Shown here in pieces: positions 44,548 to 48,063 of a stretch of DNA of 48,063 nt (the stretch's first letter is position 1; every line of letters starts with the position of its first letter). The position numbers and the translations under genes are program-made. The notes under the pieces were generated by a model. The model was not told the DNA's origin. It ran no database searches and saw nothing but the letters and a program-made list of their open reading frames with translations. Where the stretch lies: positions 1-48,063 of the forward strand of contig JBFHUL010000014.1 in the NCBI GenBank assembly GCA_041590075.1, written 5' to 3'. This DNA comes from PZPK01 sp041590075. Lineage in GTDB: Bacteria; Pseudomonadota; Gammaproteobacteria; Pseudomonadales; Oleiphilaceae.

Positions 44548-44732
44548 GTGACTACTGGCCATTTTCGCGTCACAGAGGTTTTTTATTACACGCCCCAAGG
44601 TCTGATCTTTTACTGAACAGCCGCCATGTTTACCCCCTCAGCTGTATCCCACCCGCGACACTTTTGTTTGTCACACACATGCCGTACAACAACCGACTCA
44701 AAATGAATAACAAGTACTGAGGTAGATGTACC

Positions 44733-45743
44733 ATGCGTAGTAAAGCTCTTTTATCCACCATTGTGCTGGCAATTTGTCTGCACAGTATCAACGCGCTGGC
44801 GGCGCGCCCCGACCTGAGCGTGATGACCTATAACATTATGCAATTACCGGTGCAGGACTGGGATCAAACTGCCCGCGCAGCCGCACTGCCGGATGCCCTC
44901 CGCACTCTCAACGAACTGCCCGACGTCATCGCTTATGCCGAGGTTTTTCGTGACCATGCCGCCGACCAGATTACCGGCATGTCGGAATACACCTACCACA
45001 CGCCCATTCTGGGTAAAGTCTGTGCCGGTGGCGGATGGGATTCCATTTCGGGCGCCTGCTCCAATTCGATCTTTGTAGTACGCGGCGGCGTGATGATTTC
45101 GTCCAAGCATCCCATTGAAGAGCAGCACGCATTGGTCTTTACCAATTATGTGCCCAACTCATGGGATGCCCAGTCCAATAAGGGTGCCGTGTATGCCAAA
45201 ATCGATGTAAACGGTTACAAGTACCATATAGTTGGCACTCACTTACAAGCTACCCACGATGAAACAGACGACACGGAACACACCGTGCGCATGGCACAAC
45301 TCAATGAAATTAAAACCTGGCTCGATGGTTTTAACATCCCCGCTTCCGAGCCCGTGATTCTGGCGGGCGATATGAACGTGCCGTTCTCACTGAGAAAGCA
45401 GGTGCGCGAGATGCTCAGCGTAAGCGAAGGTAGCCTGAACTTTGCCAATAACGGCCCAGACGGCTCTTACCCTGAAGAGAACTGGATGTCGCGCGCCTAC
45501 AACTACGCCGGCGGCTATGACATGTGCTACAACGACACGCTCGATTACGTCTTCCACCGCAAGGACCATCTGGCACCTGCGAGCACACCCAGCATGGAAG
45601 TGATTGCACTGAAAGCCCCTTACAGCTGGTACTGGTCTTACTTGCGCGGTTGGTGGCCCCTATGCAGCGGCTGGAAGTATCACAATGGTTACACCAGCGA
45701 TCTCTCCGACCACTTCCCGGTGATGGCGACGTATCGTTATTGA
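44733..45743 (+). CDS. Secreted sphingomyelinase-like phosphodiesterase
   Basis: A signal peptide (MRSKALLSTIVLAICLHSINALA) precedes an exonuclease-endonuclease-phosphatase domain of the sphingomyelinase C type. Catalytic residues align by motif: TYNIM (N34), AYAEVF (E70), GTHLQA (H170), AGDMNVP (D213, N215) and LSDHFPV (D326, H327). An aromatic segment YSWYWSYLRGWW (297-308) matches the membrane-inserting beta-hairpin of Bacillus cereus sphingomyelinase. Two Cys pairs could form disulfides. GAGGT lies about 10 bases upstream. The likely substrate is a phospholipid headgroup in host or decaying membranes. Confidence 0.82.
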   Translation: MRSKALLSTIVLAICLHSINALAARPDLSVMTYNIMQLPVQDWDQTARAAALPDALRTLNELPDVIAYAEVFRDHAADQITGMSEYTYHTPILGKVCAGGGWDSISGACSNSIFVVRGGVMISSKHPIEEQHALVFTNYVPNSWDAQSNKGAVYAKIDVNGYKYHIVGTHLQATHDETDDTEHTVRMAQLNEIKTWLDGFNIPASEPVILAGDMNVPFSLRKQVREMLSVSEGSLNFANNGPDGSYPEENWMSRAYNYAGGYDMCYNDTLDYVFHRKDHLAPASTPSMEVIALKAPYSWYWSYLRGWWPLCSGWKYHNGYTSDLSDHFPVMATYRY

Positions 45744-45758
45744 TGTGATGTGATGGAA

Positions 45759-45984
45759 GACGCTGGACGGGAGATGGGAGACGCTACTCGGTCGAACGTC
45801 TGGCGTATGGCGCTACAAGCAAGAACGATCATCCCGGAAAAGCGTTGAGTTATCCGGCAGACGCGGGACGGAAAAGGGGAAGGCTTCAGACGGAGAACGG
45901 GAGGCGCTCTAGACGACGGACTGGTCGGAAGTATGATGTGTCACCGCGCAAGCTTCTCCCGTCTGGCATCTCCCGTCCAGCATC
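45759..45984. repeat. 226-base inverted-repeat element between convergent genes
   Basis: The left end GACGCTGGACGGGAGATG (45759-45776, extending to 45782) and the right end 45961-45984 are reverse complements with three mismatches over 24 bases. Inside are further degenerate GACGG/GGGAG motifs. No open frame. It could be a MITE-like or foldback element, or a shared 3' structure of the two convergent genes. Confidence 0.55.
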
Positions 45985-45991
45985 AGTCTTC

Positions 45992-47086
45992 TTAACCAAC
46001 AATCTCTCTACGACGTTGCTGCGGGCTTTGGCCTGTCCAGCGCTTATAGGCCCGGGTAAAGGCGGCCTGACTCGAAAAACCCAGGTGAAACGCCAGCTCT
46101 TTTAGGCGTAAACCGGGTTTGGCCAGAAGTAGCTCGGCTTTTTCTTGCAGCACGCGGTCGCACACTTCTCGGTAGCAGGTGCCTTCGAGCGAGAGCTTGT
46201 GCTTGAGTGTACTCACCCCCATATGCAGTGCCTGACTGGTTTCCTTCAGGTCGGGCAGACCCTGGCCCAAATTGCGACCCACAAATTGGGCCACGCGGGT
46301 CGATACGCTGATTTGATTAAAGCGTGCCTGTTTGATGCGCTGCGCTTTGCGCAGATAGGAGTGCAAGAGCTGCGGGTTAGCGGAGCGAATGGGCAACCGC
46401 AATACCGCGCGAGGAATACGCATGAGGTTGTCGTGCTGACCAAAATGTACCGGACACAGAAACACATCCTGATACGCCCCTAACCGGGCTTTGGCCTGAT
46501 GCGTAAACCGCACGTCGTGTAGTCTTACCTGATCACGCAATTGCTGGCCCACTAGAAACCGCGCCAGCTCGATGGCGGCCGCAAAATCCATTTCTACCAA
46601 CATCGCTGCGTAGGGCGAACTCAGAGAATTACGCACCCGAAAAACGCTGTATGCGCCATTGTCTTCCAGGCTCACCTCCATGCCCGGATTAAACGCATGT
46701 TTATGCTGCGCCGCAAAAGCCAGCGCATCGCCCAGAGTATTGCAGTTCATCAAGGCATAGCCAATCACGCCATAGTCAGAGGGATGGACGCTCGTACCCA
46801 CCTGCAGGCCAAACGCCTGACCTCCCGGTTTCTGCATCACTTTTTGAAGAATGGCATCGAGGTGCGTCAGCGGCATGTGTTGGCCATAGCGATAAGTGTC
46901 ATCGGCGTATTCCTCCAACAAGGCAAGAATATCACTCCAGGCATTGCCCTTCGCACGCACGAAGTGACGCATCAAATGCGGATACAACGACGAAATCTGC
47001 TGGGTATCACGCGCTGACCATGCCGCGTGTGGTTCAAAGCTCTGCATTACGAAGACATCCCGCAAAAACCCCAAGAAAGCCGCCAT
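45992..47086 (-). CDS. AraC-family transcriptional regulator
   Basis: The C-terminal AraC HTH is clear (LKELAFHLGFSSQAAFTRAYKRWTGQSPQQRRR). The N-terminal 200 residues match the arabinose-binding-like region of OruR-type AraC proteins. About 364 residues in the form listed. Start is uncertain: ATG at 47086 (MAAFLGFLRD) and at 47047 (MQSFEPHAAW) are both possible and neither has a strong ribosome site. It converges on the sphingomyelinase-like gene; regulation of that gene is a guess. Confidence 0.85.
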   Translation of the reverse strand: MAAFLGFLRDVFVMQSFEPHAAWSARDTQQISSLYPHLMRHFVRAKGNAWSDILALLEEYADDTYRYGQHMPLTHLDAILQKVMQKPGGQAFGLQVGTSVHPSDYGVIGYALMNCNTLGDALAFAAQHKHAFNPGMEVSLEDNGAYSVFRVRNSLSSPYAAMLVEMDFAAAIELARFLVGQQLRDQVRLHDVRFTHQAKARLGAYQDVFLCPVHFGQHDNLMRIPRAVLRLPIRSANPQLLHSYLRKAQRIKQARFNQISVSTRVAQFVGRNLGQGLPDLKETSQALHMGVSTLKHKLSLEGTCYREVCDRVLQEKAELLLAKPGLRLKELAFHLGFSSQAAFTRAYKRWTGQSPQQRRREIVG

Positions 47087-47160
47087 GCTAACAAAACCCC
47101 ACGGCACCGCCGGCGAGTAAGTACATGCTTGTGCCCGATTTGACCGAATTTACCCAAACC

Positions 47161-47622
47161 CTAGAGGAATAACAGCATTAAGACCGCCAGCAACACCAGC
47201 AACAAGGCCCAGCGACCGGGGCGCCAGGCAACACCGGCGCGGGCAGCCAATGCCTCTTGCTGCACAAAGTGGCCTTCGATTAACTGCAAATTGCGACGAT
47301 TGGCCTTGAACGCGATATCAAAAATATCACCCACCACGGGTACCAGCCCGACCACCAATTCCAGCACGATATTTCCGAGCATGCGTCCTTGCAGGCGCAA
47401 AGGCACCTTTAAACGCCGGGCGCGCCAGACGATGTAGAGCGCCAACACCGCTCCGGCAATATCACCCACCACCGGCACAATGCCCATCAGACCATCCAGC
47501 CCGATACGATAACCACCCGGCAAGGTGTAGGCATCGTCAAGCAAGCCAGCCAGGCGCTGCAAGCGTTCACGTTCTTTTCGGGCATCCATTTCAGACATAG
47601 CAGAATAAAGGGCCTTGTTCAT
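47161..47622 (-). CDS. DUF4112 family membrane protein
   Basis: Two similar helical hairpins contain the DUF4112 signature PVVGDIAGAVLALYIV and VPVVGDIFDIAFKANRRN, followed by a C-terminal TM helix. The listed start (47622) gives 153 residues; the ATG at 47598 is an alternative. Function unknown. It diverges from the DUF2254 gene. Confidence 0.8.
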   Translation of the reverse strand: MNKALYSAMSEMDARKERERLQRLAGLLDDAYTLPGGYRIGLDGLMGIVPVVGDIAGAVLALYIVWRARRLKVPLRLQGRMLGNIVLELVVGLVPVVGDIFDIAFKANRRNLQLIEGHFVQQEALAARAGVAWRPGRWALLLVLLAVLMLLFL

Positions 47623-47823
47623 CTTCACACAGTAGGCGCCCAGTCTACGCTGCATGGCAAATACACCGCTAGCCTCACACGCGCACCGCGCTCTTTTAAG
47701 GGATAGAAATATTCGGAGCAGCGGAGCGGGGTCTTTGCTAGGCTAATTCACACGGTATTTTTATCCTGAGTGCATTTACCGGCCTAACCTCCATCGGTTT
47801 CACTAGCGGCACAGGTTCGCAGC

Positions 47824-48063
47824 ATGTTGCAAAACGCCCTTGTTACACGGCTACGCTTTACCATCAACCGTTTGCGCGAGCGGCTCTGGGTAAAGCCCCT
47901 GCTCGCTGGCATTGTTTCCGTCGTCATGGTATTTCTGGCGGGTCATGCCGATGAGTACACGATTCCGGCGATTCCCGATATCAGTGCCGATTCCATTGAA
48001 GCGCTGCTCTCCATCAATACCGCCAGCATGCTGGTGATAGCCGTGTTCACCGTGGGCGCGATG
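47824..48063 (+). CDS. DUF2254 family membrane protein (start only)
   Basis: The frame from the ATG at 47824 stays open to the window edge (80 codons). Two TM helices are seen (about 27-41 and 70-80) with RLRERLWVKPLLAGIVSVV and DSIEALLSINTASMLVIAVFTVGAM, the pattern of DUF2254 proteins. The gene is truncated by the window. Confidence 0.75.
   Translation, partial: MLQNALVTRLRFTINRLRERLWVKPLLAGIVSVVMVFLAGHADEYTIPAIPDISADSIEALLSINTASMLVIAVFTVGAM

Noticed and set aside
1..48063. tRNA, rRNA, CRISPR, insertion sequence or prophage
   Set aside because: No cloverleaf with CCA-proximal features, no regular short repeats with spacers, and no transposase or integrase frames were found on reading both strands; a computed tRNA or CRISPR scan was not possible here.

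Overview
The window looks like a chromosome segment from a gammaproteobacterium of the Pseudomonadales/Cellvibrionales group. The basis is gene order: tsaC, dprA, a LysM gene, def, fmt, rsmB, trkA and glyQS lie in the same relative arrangement as in the origin-proximal region of Pseudomonas. The aa3 oxidase cluster and the prlC/gamma-carbonic anhydrase pair are neighbours from that same region. The genus assignment (a marine Cellvibrionaceae-like bacterium) is inference. No rRNA, tRNA, CRISPR array, transposase or prophage gene was seen.

Layout. 1-1690: the end of an unidentified acidic protein and two small hypotheticals. 1728-9692 (minus strand): a complete aa3-type cytochrome c oxidase locus, ctaC-ctaD-ctaG-ctaE followed by SURF1, an SCO-like protein, ctaA and ctaB. 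A small twin-TM gene on the opposite strand splits it. 9928-13942: a YheV-like zinc protein, prlC, gamma-carbonic anhydrase, a GST-fold protein and a PA4642-family protein. 14030-15638: PomAB-type sodium stator. 15678-20320 (minus): aroE, hemF, tsaC, dprA and a LysM protein. 20568-26213 (plus): def-fmt-rsmB-trkA, then trkH. 26225-30562: an unknown protein, ytoQ and glyQS. 30563-33716: a structured intergenic region, a fatty acid desaturase, an orphan TAXI binding protein and a lipoprotein. 34086-36187: two GGDEF proteins. 36369-42815: a nitrate/molybdopterin module (PP2C-kinase fusion, two NarK-type transporters, moaA, moaB) with a perfect FNR/Anr box between the divergent transporters. 42893-48063: GAF-GGDEF, Dps, a secreted sphingomyelinase-like phosphodiesterase, an inverted-repeat element, an AraC regulator, DUF4112 and the start of a DUF2254 gene.

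How the genes fit together. The oxidase block contains the structural subunits and the factors that build haem A (ctaB then ctaA) and insert copper (Cox11, SCO-like) or haem (SURF1). hemF, further on, supplies protohaem. def, fmt and rsmB concern formyl-Met processing and 16S rRNA modification; tsaC makes the t6A tRNA precursor. trkA and trkH together form a K+ uptake system. The nitrate module joins uptake, molybdenum cofactor synthesis and a phosphorylation sensor, but no nitrate reductase is inside the window.

The items most worth a second look are the membrane-anchored PP2C-kinase next to an FNR-controlled nitrate transporter, the hairpin-rich 314 bases after glyS, the 226-base inverted-repeat element at 45759-45984, the SCO-like protein that keeps CxxxC but seems to lack the copper-binding His, and the two-repeat unknown protein at 26225-26785.
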